64,000 nt of DNA from Rhizobium sp. JAB6 (GTDB lineage: Bacteria > Pseudomonadota > Alphaproteobacteria > Rhizobiales > Rhizobiaceae). Position 1 is the first letter of the stretch. Every line of letters starts with the position of its first letter. Positions 17,400 to 28,041 of the stretch are shown here, piece by piece. The DNA lies in NCBI RefSeq assembly GCF_003024605.1, contig NZ_PYJQ01000010.1, forward strand, positions 310,001 to 374,000, in the 5' to 3' direction. The notes under the pieces were generated by a model that did no database searches, was not told the DNA's origin, and saw only the letters and a program-made list of their open reading frames with translations. The translations under genes were made by a program, and so were the position numbers.

Positions 17400-18470
17400 A
17401 TGGCCCGCATCGATCTCGACCACATCCGGCACGCCTACAACGATCATCCGAAATCCGACGCCGATTATGCGCTGAAGGAAGTCAACCATAGCTGGGAGGA
17501 CGGCAGCGCCTACGCGCTGCTCGGCCCTTCCGGCTGCGGCAAAACCACGCTGCTCAACATCGTTTCCGGTCTGGTGCAGGCTTCCGAAGGCCGCATCCTC
17601 TTCGACGGCAAGGATGTGACCCGACTGTCGACCCAGGAGCGCAACATCGCCCAGGTCTTCCAGTTCCCGGTCGTCTACGACACGATGACCGTCTACGACA
17701 ATCTCGCCTTCCCGCTGCGCAACCGGCATGTTCCGGAAGCGGAGGTCAAGCGCAAGGTCGATGAAATCATCGAGATGATCGGCCTTTCCGACAGCGCCCA
17801 TCGCAAGGCCCGCGGCCTCACTGCCGATGCCAAGCAGAAGATCTCGCTCGGCCGCGGTCTCGTGCGCTCCGATGTCAACGCCATCCTCTTCGACGAACCG
17901 CTGACCGTCATCGACCCGCATATGAAGTGGGTGCTGCGCTCGCAGCTGAAGCAACTCCACCGCCGCTTCGGTTTCACCATGGTCTATGTCACCCACGACC
18001 AGACGGAAGCGCTGACCTTCGCCGACAAGGTGGTGGTCATGTACAATGGCGAAGTGGTGCAGATCGGTACGCCGAACGACCTTTTCGAGCGCCCGCGCCA
18101 CACTTTCGTCGGCTATTTCATCGGTTCGCCCGGCATGAACGTCATGCCTATCGAAATCGAAGGCAGCAGCGCACGCCTCGGCAACCGCACGATTGCGCTG
18201 CCCGGCGCACCTAAGGAAAAACGGGCCGGCCGTTCCGAGCTCGGCATCCGCCCCGAATTCGTCCGCATCGGCCGTGAGGGCATGCCTGCCACCGTCACCA
18301 AGGTCGAGGATCTCGGTCGCCGCAAGGTGGTCCGCGCCAAGCTCGACGGCCAGGATATCGTCGCCGTCATCGGCGAGGACCAGACGGTGCCGGCCGAGCC
18401 GCACATCGCCTTCGATCCCGCCGGCATCAATATCTACGCCGACTCCTGGCGCATCGAGATGGGAGCCTGA
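17400..18470 (+). CDS. glpT: Glycerol ABC importer ATPase GlpT-type, degenerate signature
   Basis: The 356-residue ATPase pairs with GlpS. Walker A GPSGCGKT (residues 42-49), Walker B D165-E166 and switch H199 are intact. The LSGGQ signature is replaced by L140-T-A-D-A144, so both glycines and the Gln are gone. A TOBE-like regulatory domain fills the C-terminus. A GGAGGG ribosome binding site lies before ATG 17400. glpP begins 2 bp after the stop. The symbol follows rhizobial glycerol-transport usage; this is not the E. coli glycerol-3-phosphate antiporter of the same name. Confidence 0.88.
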   Translation: MARIDLDHIRHAYNDHPKSDADYALKEVNHSWEDGSAYALLGPSGCGKTTLLNIVSGLVQASEGRILFDGKDVTRLSTQERNIAQVFQFPVVYDTMTVYDNLAFPLRNRHVPEAEVKRKVDEIIEMIGLSDSAHRKARGLTADAKQKISLGRGLVRSDVNAILFDEPLTVIDPHMKWVLRSQLKQLHRRFGFTMVYVTHDQTEALTFADKVVVMYNGEVVQIGTPNDLFERPRHTFVGYFIGSPGMNVMPIEIEGSSARLGNRTIALPGAPKEKRAGRSELGIRPEFVRIGREGMPATVTKVEDLGRRKVVRAKLDGQDIVAVIGEDQTVPAEPHIAFDPAGINIYADSWRIEMGA

Positions 18471-18472
18471 CG

Positions 18473-19341
18473 ATGGAGAAGACCTGGAACAACAAAGCCT
18501 GGTTCATGCTCATTCCGGTTCTGCTGCTCGTCGGCTTTTCCGCCGTCATTCCGCTGATGACCGTCGTGAACTATTCGGTGCAGGACACGTTCGGCAACAA
18601 CGTCTTCTTCTGGGCGGGCACGCAATGGTTCGAGGAAATCCTCCATTCCGGCCGCTTCTGGGATTCGATGATCCGCAACCTGATCTTCTCCTTCGTCATC
18701 CTGGCGATCGAGGTGCCGCTCGGCATCTTCATTGCGCTTAATATGCCGAAGAAGGGCATCGGCGTCCCGGTCTGCCTCGTGCTGATGGCCTTGCCGCTGC
18801 TGATCCCTTGGAACGTCGTCGGCACGATCTGGCAGGTGTTCGGCCGCAGCGATATCGGGTTGATGGGTTACGTCCTCGTCAATCTCGGCATCGACTATAA
18901 TTATGTCTCCGATCCGGCCGATGCCTGGGCGACGATCATCGTCATGGATGTCTGGCACTGGACGAGCCTCGTCGTGCTGCTCTGCTATGCCGGCCTCGCC
19001 TCCATTCCCGACGCCTTCTACCAGGCCGCCAAGATCGACGGCGCCTCGCGCTGGTCCGTTTTCCGCTACATCCAGTTGCCGAAGATGAACCGCGTGCTGC
19101 TGATCGCCGTACTGCTGCGCTTCATGGATAGCTTCATGATCTACACCGAACCCTTCGTCGTCACAGGCGGCGGTCCCGGCAATTCCACGACCTTCCTGTC
19201 GATCGACCTCGTCAAGATGGCGCTCGGCCAGTTCGACCTCGGCCCGGCAGCCGCCATGTCGCTGGTCTACTTCCTGATCGTGCTGCTGCTCTCCTGGGTC
19301 TTCTACACCGTCATGACCAATTACGACGCGGGAGAAAGCCG

Positions 19342-19345
<4 letters not shown>
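18473..19345 (+). CDS. glpP: Glycerol ABC importer permease GlpP-type
   Basis: This 290-residue inner-membrane permease has six predicted helices. The EAA-type loop reads IPDAFYQAAKIDGASRWSVF (about residues 175-195). It lies 2 bp after glpT and overlaps glpQ by 4 bp (ATGA). Its place between paired ATPases and a second permease matches the glycerol importer operon of rhizobia. Confidence 0.88.
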
Positions 19346-20265
<920 letters not shown>

Positions 20266-20277
20266 AGGAAAACCGCC

Positions 20278-20565
20278 ATGAATACAGACTTTTCCTGGAT
20301 GGCCTGGACCCTGCCGACGGTGCTGTTCTTCGCCACCATTCTCATGCTTCTGATCGGCATGGCGGTCTGGGAATATTTTTCGCCGGGCGGCAATCCGCGC
20401 CTCGGCATCCTGCGCTTCGAAACGACGCGCGGCGACCGGCTGTTCATTTCGCTGCTCGGCGCCGCCTTCATCCATCTCGCCTGGTTGGGCCTGGGAGGCC
20501 CCAGCCTCTGGTGGGCTCTTGCTCTTTCCGTGGTCTACGCCGTCGGCGTCTTCCGTCTGGTCTGA
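20278..20565 (+). CDS. glpU: DUF2160 small membrane protein, GlpU-type
   Basis: The 95-residue product has three hydrophobic segments (about residues 10-30, 58-72 and 74-92) and the motif WEYFSPGGNPRLG that marks DUF2160. These proteins are found in glycerol importer operons as an accessory membrane component of unknown role. It starts 12 bp after glpQ with an AAGGAAAA site. Confidence 0.85.
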   Translation: MNTDFSWMAWTLPTVLFFATILMLLIGMAVWEYFSPGGNPRLGILRFETTRGDRLFISLLGAAFIHLAWLGLGGPSLWWALALSVVYAVGVFRLV

Positions 20566-20690
20566 CACGGAATTCAACCCGTTACCGCCCCGTGCCCCAT
20601 TCGGTCACGCGGAGCAGTAAGGCAAATCGATACAGATGGCCGGAAATCCGGCTGGCTGACAATGCACTCGCAACCTGTAGGGAGGAATAT

Positions 20691-22421
20691 ATGCGACGGC
20701 ATCTCTTGACGACAACGGCAGTTACCTTGCTGGCACTCGCCGGCACGGCGCACGCCGGCATGAACGAAGCCAAGACATTCCTGGATAAGGAGATCGGCGA
20801 TCTCTCGACGCTCTCGCGCGCCGACCAGGAAAAGGAAATGCAGTGGTTCGTCGATGCGGCCAAGCCTTTCCAGGGTATGGAAATCAAGGTCGTGTCGGAA
20901 ACCCTGACGACCCACCAGTATGAATCGCAGGTTCTCGCCCCGGCCTTCACCGCCATCACCGGCATCAAGGTCACCCACGACGTCATCCAGGAAGGCGACG
21001 TCGTCGAGAAGATCCAGACGCAGATGCAGACCGGCCAGAACCTCTATGACGGCTGGGTCAACGATTCCGACCTGATCGGCACACATTGGCGCTACAAGCA
21101 GGTTCGCAACCTGACCGACTGGATGGCTGGCGACGGCAAGGACGTCACCAACCCCAGCCTCGATCTCGCCGATTTCATCGGCAGCAGTTTCACGACCGCT
21201 CCAGACAAGAAGCTCTATCAGCTTCCCGACCAGCAGTTCGCCAACCTCTACTGGTTCCGTTATGACTGGTTCAACGACCCGAAGAACAAGGCCGACTTCA
21301 AGGCCAAGTATGGCTATGAGCTCGGCGTGCCGGTCAACTGGTCGGCCTATGAGGATATCGCCCAGTTCTTCACCGGCCGCGATGTCGACGGCAAGAAGGT
21401 CTTCGGCCATATGGACTATGGCAAGAAGGACCCGTCGCTCGGCTGGCGCTTCACCGACGCCTGGCTCTCCATGGCCGGCAACGGCGACAAGGGCCTGCCG
21501 AACGGTCTGCCTGTTGATGAATGGGGCATCAAGGTCGATGCCAATTCGCGTCCCGTCGGCTCCTGCGTTGCTCGCGGCGGCGACACCAACGGTCCGGCCG
21601 CCGTCTATTCGATCCAGAAATATCTCGATTGGCTGAAGGCCTATGCTCCGGCGGAAGCGCAGGGCATGACCTTCTCGGAATCCGGTCCGGTTCCGTCGCA
21701 GGGCAATATCGCGCAGCAGATCTTCTGGTACACGGCCTTCACCGCCGATATGGTCAAGCCCGGTCTGCCGGTCATGAATTCCGACGGCACGCCGAAGTGG
21801 CGCATGGCGCCGTCTCCGCATGGCGCCTACTGGAAGGATGGCATGAAGCTCGGCTATCAGGACGTCGGTTCCTGGACGCTGATGAAGTCCACCCCGGTCG
21901 ACCGCGCCAAGGCCGCATGGCTTTATGCGCAGTTCGTCACCTCAAAGACGGTGGATGTGAAGAAGAGCCATGTCGGCCTCACCTTCATCCGCGAATCCAC
22001 CATCCGCGACAAGAGCTTCACCAAGCGTGCGCCGGAACTCGGCGGCCTGATCGAGTTCTATCGCTCGCCGGCCCGCGTGCAATGGTCGCCGACCGGCACC
22101 AACGTTCCTGACTATCCGAAGCTCGCGCAGCTCTGGTGGCAGGCGATCGGCGATGCCGCATCGGGCGCCAAGGATGCTCAAGGAGCGATGGATGCGCTCT
22201 GCGCCGATCAGGAAAAGGTGATGCAGCGCATCGAACGCGCGGGCGTGCAGGGCGATATCGGCCCGAAGCTCGCCGAAGAGCACGATCTTGCCTACTGGAA
22301 CGCCGACGCCGTCAAGAACGGCCATCTCGCTCCGCAGCTGAAGGTCGCCAACGAGAAGGAAAAGCCGGTCACCGTCAACTATGACGAGCTGGTCAAGAGC
22401 TGGGCCGACGCGAAGAAATAA
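20691..22421 (+). CDS. glpV: Glycerol ABC importer binding protein GlpV-type
   Basis: This is a 576-residue periplasmic solute-binding protein, longer than most sugar-binding proteins, as expected for the glycerol importer family. A Sec signal peptide (MRRHLLTTTAVTLLALAG, cleavage after AHA at about 22) is visible. ATG 20691 is chosen because GGGAGGAATAT precedes it; the same frame is open far upstream through glpQ without coding significance. It is the last gene of the operon, 125 bp after glpU, and a strong terminator follows. Confidence 0.9.
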   Translation: MRRHLLTTTAVTLLALAGTAHAGMNEAKTFLDKEIGDLSTLSRADQEKEMQWFVDAAKPFQGMEIKVVSETLTTHQYESQVLAPAFTAITGIKVTHDVIQEGDVVEKIQTQMQTGQNLYDGWVNDSDLIGTHWRYKQVRNLTDWMAGDGKDVTNPSLDLADFIGSSFTTAPDKKLYQLPDQQFANLYWFRYDWFNDPKNKADFKAKYGYELGVPVNWSAYEDIAQFFTGRDVDGKKVFGHMDYGKKDPSLGWRFTDAWLSMAGNGDKGLPNGLPVDEWGIKVDANSRPVGSCVARGGDTNGPAAVYSIQKYLDWLKAYAPAEAQGMTFSESGPVPSQGNIAQQIFWYTAFTADMVKPGLPVMNSDGTPKWRMAPSPHGAYWKDGMKLGYQDVGSWTLMKSTPVDRAKAAWLYAQFVTSKTVDVKKSHVGLTFIRESTIRDKSFTKRAPELGGLIEFYRSPARVQWSPTGTNVPDYPKLAQLWWQAIGDAASGAKDAQGAMDALCADQEKVMQRIERAGVQGDIGPKLAEEHDLAYWNADAVKNGHLAPQLKVANEKEKPVTVNYDELVKSWADAKK

Positions 22422-22445
22422 GCAACCGCACTTGAGATACGGCTG

Positions 22446-22478
22446 TGCCGGGGTTCTGAAAGGACCCCGGCATTTTTG
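22446..22478 (+). terminator. Intrinsic terminator after glpV
   Basis: A 9-bp perfect stem TGCCGGGGT / ACCCCGGCA (22446-22454 / 22464-22472) is followed by TTTTT, 24 bp after the glpV stop. Confidence 0.9.
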
Positions 22479-22654
22479 CGACCTAAGGCCTATGAGAACA
22501 CAGCACCGGCACAGCCGAAGATACGTGCTGGCCAATCAATACCCATCCACCTCAGGGCAATCACGAGATCACCAGGATGTTTAAGCTTGGCATGCAAAGT
22601 GACGGCAGAACTCCAGGAGGATATCAGCCGTTCAGCAAATTATGCAGCCTCGGC

Positions 22655-23950
22655 TCAACCCTTCCGCTTCAATTTCGTGGCACCTTCCTCCACCAGCCGC
22701 TTCGCCGCCTCGGCGACCGTGATCTTGCCGAAGGCGAGCTGGTCGGCGACGGGGCGGGCGACGTTCGCGTCGAATTCCTGGGAGCCGAGCGGCGCCGGCA
22801 CGGGATAGGTGCCGACCTGATCCTTCAACAGGTCGACATATTGCACCGTCTGCTGCTCGACTGGATTGAGCGTCGGCAGGATGGCGGCGCGCACGGCGGG
22901 CGACATCGGCACGCCGCGTTCGACCCCGAGGATCTTGCCGGCTTCCACATCGTTGACGAAGAAATTGATGAATTTCGCCGCCGCTTCGCCGTTCTTACTG
23001 GTGGCGCCGACGCTCCAGATCAGCGCCGGGCGGTAGTAGTGGCCGGAAGGGCCGTCCTTCTTCTCGCGCGGCAGCATGGTGACCGCGAGCTTGTTCTTGA
23101 CGACGAGCTGATAGCCGACGAGCTGATTTGAATAGGCCATCCCGATCGCCGATTTTCCGAGCGCAAGGCAGTTGCTCTCGATGACATTCTGGTCGAGCGT
23201 CTGCACATCGGGCGAGACCGTGCCGCCGCGTTTGCGCAGCTCTTCCCAGTAGCTATACCACTCCTTGGCATCGTCGACGCCGAAGCCGAGCCCGCCCTCC
23301 TCCGTAAAGAGGCTCTTGCCACGCTGGCGCAGCCAGACGTCGAGGACATAATTGTAGCGCGCCCCGTAAGGACCACCCCAATAGCCCCGCTTGCCGGCAG
23401 CCTTGGTCATTTCCACCGCGAGATCGGCATATTCGGCCCATGTCGTCGTCGGACCGGGCGGCGTCAGGCCGGTCTTCTTGAACATGTCCTCGTCATAGAA
23501 CATCGCGAAGGAGTTCAGTCCGAGGCCGACGCCATAAAGCTTACCATCGACCGTGGTCAGCTTCAGAACATCCTTGCCGAAGCTGTCGATATTCAGCGTA
23601 GAAGGCACGAACTGGTCGAGCGGCATGCAGGCGCCGCGTTTCGAATAATCCGAGATCGTGCTCGGCTCGAGCTGGAAAACGTCTGCGATGTTCTGGCTCG
23701 CCATTCCGGTCGCGAGCTTGGCCCAATAGCCCTCGCCGCTGATGCTCTCGCCGACGACGGAAATATCCGGGTTCTTGCTGTGGAACAGCTCGGCGACTGC
23801 AACCGTGCGCTTGCCGCGATCGGGCGAACCCCACCACATGGCCCGGAGCTGCGTCGCATCGGCAAATGCCGGCATCGCTCCTCCGCCGAAGGCAAGGCCA
23901 GCTGCGGCCCCAGCCGCCCCGATCATGAATGAACGGCGATCCATGCGCAT
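22655..23950 (-). CDS. Orphan Tat-type ABC solute-binding protein
   Basis: This is a 431-residue extracellular binding protein. The N-terminus MRMDRRSFMIGAAGAAAG has a twin-arginine pattern, with cleavage expected after AFA at about residue 34. ATG 23950 follows AAGGAGGAATCTC. No permease or ATPase adjoins it. It shares many blocks with the binding protein at 32932-34218 (WWGS, NPDI, GES, WLRQRGK, LDQ, ERGVP, LAFGK/VAFGK), so it may use that importer. It is divergent from a LacI regulator across a 150-bp AT-rich region. Confidence 0.9.
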   Translation of the reverse strand: MRMDRRSFMIGAAGAAAGLAFGGGAMPAFADATQLRAMWWGSPDRGKRTVAVAELFHSKNPDISVVGESISGEGYWAKLATGMASQNIADVFQLEPSTISDYSKRGACMPLDQFVPSTLNIDSFGKDVLKLTTVDGKLYGVGLGLNSFAMFYDEDMFKKTGLTPPGPTTTWAEYADLAVEMTKAAGKRGYWGGPYGARYNYVLDVWLRQRGKSLFTEEGGLGFGVDDAKEWYSYWEELRKRGGTVSPDVQTLDQNVIESNCLALGKSAIGMAYSNQLVGYQLVVKNKLAVTMLPREKKDGPSGHYYRPALIWSVGATSKNGEAAAKFINFFVNDVEAGKILGVERGVPMSPAVRAAILPTLNPVEQQTVQYVDLLKDQVGTYPVPAPLGSQEFDANVARPVADQLAFGKITVAEAAKRLVEEGATKLKRKG

Positions 23951-24100
23951 GAGATTCCTCCTTCTCTTGCGTTGCCACCCGCGGCGATCTCCCCGACGCC
24001 TTGGCGGATGATGTGGGTCGAAGATATGCAATTTCACTGCACAATGCAATAAAAAATCTTTTTGTTGCAAATTTGCGTAATTTTGCATAGCGTTTGCGAT
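23951..24100 (+). promoter_or_regulatory. Divergent control region of binding protein and LacI regulator
   Basis: The region is AT-rich and carries several TTGCA-type elements. A perfect 10-bp palindrome GCAAATTTGC lies at 24067-24076, with TTTTGCATAGCG and GTTTGCGAT to its right and GCAATTTCACTGCACAATGC to its left (about 24029-24048). Such TTGCA-rich dyads are typical LacI-family operators. The regulator encoded at 24101 is the obvious candidate. Confidence 0.5.
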
Positions 24101-25123
24101 ATGAACGACATCCGCTCCAAACGCATTAGACAGGCCGATATTGCCATTGCTGCTGGCGTCTCCGTATCGACGGTGTCACGGGTTCTGACCAACGAGCCCG
24201 GCATCAGCGAGACGATCCGCCAACACATTTTCAAGGTGGCAAGCGATCTCGGTTATCCGCTGAAGACGGCAGCCGAGACGGCGGCAGGTGCCCTGGCATT
24301 GATCGCCAGCGACAGCGTAACGGGCGGGTTGAGCGTCTTTTACGAAGGCATTCTGGAAGGCCTGCGGGCGGGTGCTGCCGAGCGCGGCATGCGTTTTGAC
24401 ATCCGCCTCATTCGCGAGGCGAGGACCGAGCCCGATCTGGTGAGGGAATATCTGCAGACCGCCGGTGCCGAAGGCCTCTGTCTCGTCGGTATCGATCCTT
24501 CGGAAGAGCTATGCCGCTGGCTTGAGGCGAGCGGCACGCCGACCGTGCTCGTCAACGGCACCGATCCCAAGCTGCGCTTCGACGGCGTTTCGCCTTCGAA
24601 TTTCTTCGGCGCTTATACCGCGACCCAGCGCCTGCTCGATGCCGGCCACCGCCGCATCCTGCATCTCACCGGCTCGCATCGTCAGACGATCCGCGAGCGC
24701 ATCCGCGGTTTCGAAGCTGCAATCGCTTCGGTGGAAGGCGCCGAAGGCCGCATCGTGCGGATGAATTTCAGGGGCAGCTCCAGTCAGGAAGCCCATGACA
24801 AGACCGCCGAGATTCTTGCCGCAGGCGAAGACTACACCGCAGCCTTCTGCATGAACGACTTTATCGCCGTCGGCGTGCTCGACGCAGTCACCGAAGCCCA
24901 TCTGCGCGTGCCGGAGGATTTTGCCATTATCGGCTTCGACGATCTTCCCTGCGCCCTGATGACCAATCCTCGGCTGGCAACTATGCGTGTCGATCGCGCA
25001 GCCCTTGGGCGGGAAGCGATCGGCCTGATGATCGCACGCTTCCGCGACCGCGATGCGCCGGCCCGCCACATCTGCCACGGCGTTCAACCGATCGCCGGCG
25101 GCACCCTTCCCGCCGAAAGCTGA
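24101..25123 (+). CDS. LacI-family transcriptional regulator
   Basis: The 340-residue repressor-type regulator has an N-terminal helix-turn-helix (IRQADIAIAAGVSVSTVSRV, residues 10-30) followed by the hinge and a periplasmic-binding-protein-like effector domain (about 60-340, ending in FDDLPCALMTNPRLATMRVD). ATG 24101 (MNDIRSKR) starts the canonical fold. The upstream extension to 24062 lies in the operator region. It precedes DUF2264 and dehydrogenase genes and is divergent from the orphan binding protein, so it likely controls uptake and breakdown of one sugar. Confidence 0.92.
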   Translation: MNDIRSKRIRQADIAIAAGVSVSTVSRVLTNEPGISETIRQHIFKVASDLGYPLKTAAETAAGALALIASDSVTGGLSVFYEGILEGLRAGAAERGMRFDIRLIREARTEPDLVREYLQTAGAEGLCLVGIDPSEELCRWLEASGTPTVLVNGTDPKLRFDGVSPSNFFGAYTATQRLLDAGHRRILHLTGSHRQTIRERIRGFEAAIASVEGAEGRIVRMNFRGSSSQEAHDKTAEILAAGEDYTAAFCMNDFIAVGVLDAVTEAHLRVPEDFAIIGFDDLPCALMTNPRLATMRVDRAALGREAIGLMIARFRDRDAPARHICHGVQPIAGGTLPAES

Positions 25124-25156
25124 GCCTTCCACAGAGCGGAAACAATCGAGAGAGCC

Positions 25157-27019
25157 ATGCCGATGATCTACGACCCCGCCAGCGCCAATCCGCTCGCCGG
25201 CAACCCGCTGAAAAGCTTGACGGATATGCGCCGGGCGCTGACCGATCTTTTCGATCCGCTGTTGCCCTATTTCTCCGAAGGCAACGCCCGCGTCCGCGTC
25301 GATGCCGCCGGTGCGCATTTCGACCGCGCCGCCGCCGATCTCGAAGGCTTCGCACGCCCGCTCTGGGGCCTGGCGCCGCTCGGCGCCGGCGGTGGCGATT
25401 TCGGCCACTGGGACCGCTACGCAGAAGGCCTTGCCAATGGCGTCGACCCGAAGCATCCGGAATATTGGGGCACTGTCAACGGCCGCGACCAGCGCATGGT
25501 CGAGCTGGCTGCCCTTGGCTTCGCGCTCGCCCTCGTGCCTGAGAAGATTTGGGAGCCGCTCGATCGGCGCGCCCGCGACAATCTGATTGCCTATCTCAAG
25601 CATGCCCGTACCTTCGATTACGCCGACAACAACTGGAAGTTCTTCCGCATCTTCGTCGATATCGCGCTTGACCGGCTCGGCGCTTCCTTCGACCGCAGCC
25701 TGACCGAAACCTATCTGAACGAGCTGGACGGCTTCTACATCGATGATGGCTGGTATCGCGACGGCAATGTCCGGCGCATCGATCACTACATTCCCTTCGC
25801 CATGCACTTTTACGGGCTCATCTACTCGAAACTCGTCAATGGCGACCGTGCCGAGCGCTACCGCGAGCGCGCCATCCTCTTCGCCAGGGATTTCCGCCAC
25901 TGGTTCGCGCCCGATGGCGCGACGATCCCCTTTGGCCGCAGCCTCACCTATCGCTTCGCCTGTGCCGGTTTCTGGTCGGCACTCGCCTTTGCCGATGTCG
26001 AAGCGTTGCCATGGGGCGAAATCAAGAGCCTGTGCCTCCGGCACCTGCGCTGGTGGTCCGACAAGCCGATCGCCCATCGCGACGGCATCCTGCCGATCGG
26101 CTTTGCCTATCCGAACCTGTTGATGTCGGAGAATTACAATTCCGCCGGCTCGCCCTACTGGGCCTTCAAGGCCTTCCTACCGCTGGCGCTGCCCGAAACG
26201 CATCCTTTCTGGACAGCGGAAGAAAAATCGCCGGAAAATGAGCCGGCTATTATCCAGCAAAAGCATCCCGGCATGGTCCTGATGCGCAGCAGGGATGATG
26301 TCGTCGCACTCTCCTCGGGCCAGGAAAATCAGCAGATGCGCTTTGGGGCCGAGAAGTACTCGAAATTCGCCTATTCCGCCCGCTACGGCTTCAGCGTCGA
26401 AAGTGACGAGCGCATCTTCGCCGGCGGCGCCTTCGACAGCATGCTCGCTTTCAGCGATGACGGCCTGCATTACCGCGTGCGCGAAACCAACCAGGAAGCC
26501 AAGCTCGCCGGCGATACGCTCTATGCCAAATGGTCCCCTTATCCTGATGTGACGGTGGAGACATGGCTGGTGCCGGCCTTGCGCTGGCATATCCGTCTAC
26601 ATCAGATCAACACGCCGCGGGCGCTTCAGACGGCTGAAGGCGGCTTTGCCATCGCACGGCGGGATTTCGAGGCAGACATGCTTTCATCCGCGACCGGTGC
26701 CGCCTATGCGATCGGCGAAGAGGATTTCAGCGGCATTCTCGACCTCGGCTCGACAATCACACGCGAAGGCATAGCGCAGAAGGCGCCGCCGAACACGAAT
26801 CTCATCGTTTCCAAGACACTGGTGCCGCAATTGCGGGGCACGATTCCGGCCGGCGAAACCGTCCTCGTCTCCGCCGTGCTTGCGGCGAAAGACCCCTCCG
26901 CCGTCCAACATGCCTGGAGCAGGCCGCCGGCCAAACCCGATATCGATGTGCTGCGCGCGCTCATCAAGGACCAGGGCGTCACGGTCAGCGCCATCAAGGC
27001 ACCGGGTCGCCTGCCATGA
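25157..27019 (+). CDS. DUF2264 family protein
   Basis: The 620-residue soluble protein has two parts. An alpha-helical N-terminal region (about residues 20-400) contains LEGFARPLWGLAPL, NNWKFFRIFVDIAL and GWYRDGN. A beta-rich C-terminal part covers about 400-600. This architecture resembles (alpha/alpha) barrel enzymes of polysaccharide degradation, so a glycoside-related function is suspected, but no activity is established for the family. The dehydrogenase gene overlaps its end by 4 bp, which shows translational coupling. Confidence 0.85.
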   Translation: MPMIYDPASANPLAGNPLKSLTDMRRALTDLFDPLLPYFSEGNARVRVDAAGAHFDRAAADLEGFARPLWGLAPLGAGGGDFGHWDRYAEGLANGVDPKHPEYWGTVNGRDQRMVELAALGFALALVPEKIWEPLDRRARDNLIAYLKHARTFDYADNNWKFFRIFVDIALDRLGASFDRSLTETYLNELDGFYIDDGWYRDGNVRRIDHYIPFAMHFYGLIYSKLVNGDRAERYRERAILFARDFRHWFAPDGATIPFGRSLTYRFACAGFWSALAFADVEALPWGEIKSLCLRHLRWWSDKPIAHRDGILPIGFAYPNLLMSENYNSAGSPYWAFKAFLPLALPETHPFWTAEEKSPENEPAIIQQKHPGMVLMRSRDDVVALSSGQENQQMRFGAEKYSKFAYSARYGFSVESDERIFAGGAFDSMLAFSDDGLHYRVRETNQEAKLAGDTLYAKWSPYPDVTVETWLVPALRWHIRLHQINTPRALQTAEGGFAIARRDFEADMLSSATGAAYAIGEEDFSGILDLGSTITREGIAQKAPPNTNLIVSKTLVPQLRGTIPAGETVLVSAVLAAKDPSAVQHAWSRPPAKPDIDVLRALIKDQGVTVSAIKAPGRLP

Positions 27020-28041
27020 CGCAACCCCTCTCCGGCCGCCCCGCCATCGCCTTCGCCATGCAGCCGTCGCGCACGCAGCATGTGCTGCCCGACGCACTCA
27101 TCCGGCGTCTGGATACCATCGGCCGCGTGCTCGATGCCGCGCCGATGCAAAGCTTCGATGATGCGCGTGCGACGAGGCTGCTCTCGGAAACCGAGATCCT
27201 GATCACCGGCTGGGGTTCACCGACGATCGATGCCGCCGCGCTCGCACAGGCGCCGCATCTGAAGCTGGTGGTTCACGCCGCCGGCACGGTAAAAGGGCTT
27301 GTCAGCGATGGTCTCTTCGATCACGGCATCCTGGTCAGCCATGCTGCCCAGGCCAATGCACTTCCGGTCGCCGAATTCACGCTTGCGGCCATCATCTTTG
27401 CCGGCAAGAAGGTCTTCCGCTTTCGCGACTATTACGTCGCCGACCGCAACCGCAATCGGACTGTACCGATGCACGCCGAAGCCATCGGCAATTACGGCCG
27501 CACCATCGGCATCATCGGCGCTTCGCGGATCGGCCGGCGGGTGATGGAACTCCTGGCGCCCTTCAGCTACCGCATCCTACTCTATGATCCGATGGTCGAT
27601 GCAGCCGAAGCGACACGCCTCGGCGTCGAAAAGACCGAGCTGGACGCGCTGATGGCATTGGCCGACATCGTCTCGCTGCATGCGCCCTCGCTGCCCGCTA
27701 CACGGCACATGATCGACGCCCGACGCCTCTCGCTGATGAAGAAGGGAGCGACGTTCATCAATACGGCACGCGGCGCGCTGGTGGACGAAGCCGCCCTGAT
27801 CGCCATGCTGAAAACCGGCCATATCGATGCGGTCATCGACGTCACCGATCCGGAAATTCCGGAGGCCACATCGGCATTCTACGAACTGCCGAATGTGTTC
27901 CTGACGCCGCATATTGCCGGTGCAATCGGGCTGGAACGAACCCGCCTGGGTGAGATGGCGGTGGACGAAGTCATTCGCTTCATCGAAGGCAAGCCGCTGC
28001 TTTACGAAATCCGCCGCGAGGACATGGCGCGCATGGCATGA
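27016..28041 (+). CDS. D-isomer-specific 2-hydroxyacid dehydrogenase family protein
   Basis: The 341-residue NAD-dependent dehydrogenase has the Rossmann motif IGIIGASRIGRRVMELL (about residues 157-173) and the catalytic set typical of the family: Arg in TARGALVDE, Glu in DVTDPEIPE and His in TPHIAG. The first glycine motif is GASRIG rather than the common GxGxxG. The start overlaps the DUF2264 stop (ATGA). It probably reduces or oxidises a hydroxyacid from sugar breakdown. The substrate is unknown. Confidence 0.88.
   Translation: MTQPLSGRPAIAFAMQPSRTQHVLPDALIRRLDTIGRVLDAAPMQSFDDARATRLLSETEILITGWGSPTIDAAALAQAPHLKLVVHAAGTVKGLVSDGLFDHGILVSHAAQANALPVAEFTLAAIIFAGKKVFRFRDYYVADRNRNRTVPMHAEAIGNYGRTIGIIGASRIGRRVMELLAPFSYRILLYDPMVDAAEATRLGVEKTELDALMALADIVSLHAPSLPATRHMIDARRLSLMKKGATFINTARGALVDEAALIAMLKTGHIDAVIDVTDPEIPEATSAFYELPNVFLTPHIAGAIGLERTRLGEMAVDEVIRFIEGKPLLYEIRREDMARMA

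Noticed and set aside
16893..18404. A 503-codon minus-strand frame across glpS and glpT
   Set aside because: Both plus-strand ATPases have clear motifs; the antisense frame is Asp/Gly/Val-rich mirror sequence.
24509..26077. A 522-codon minus-strand frame across the LacI and DUF2264 genes
   Set aside because: It spans two well-supported plus-strand genes and shows no domain, only mirror-frame composition.
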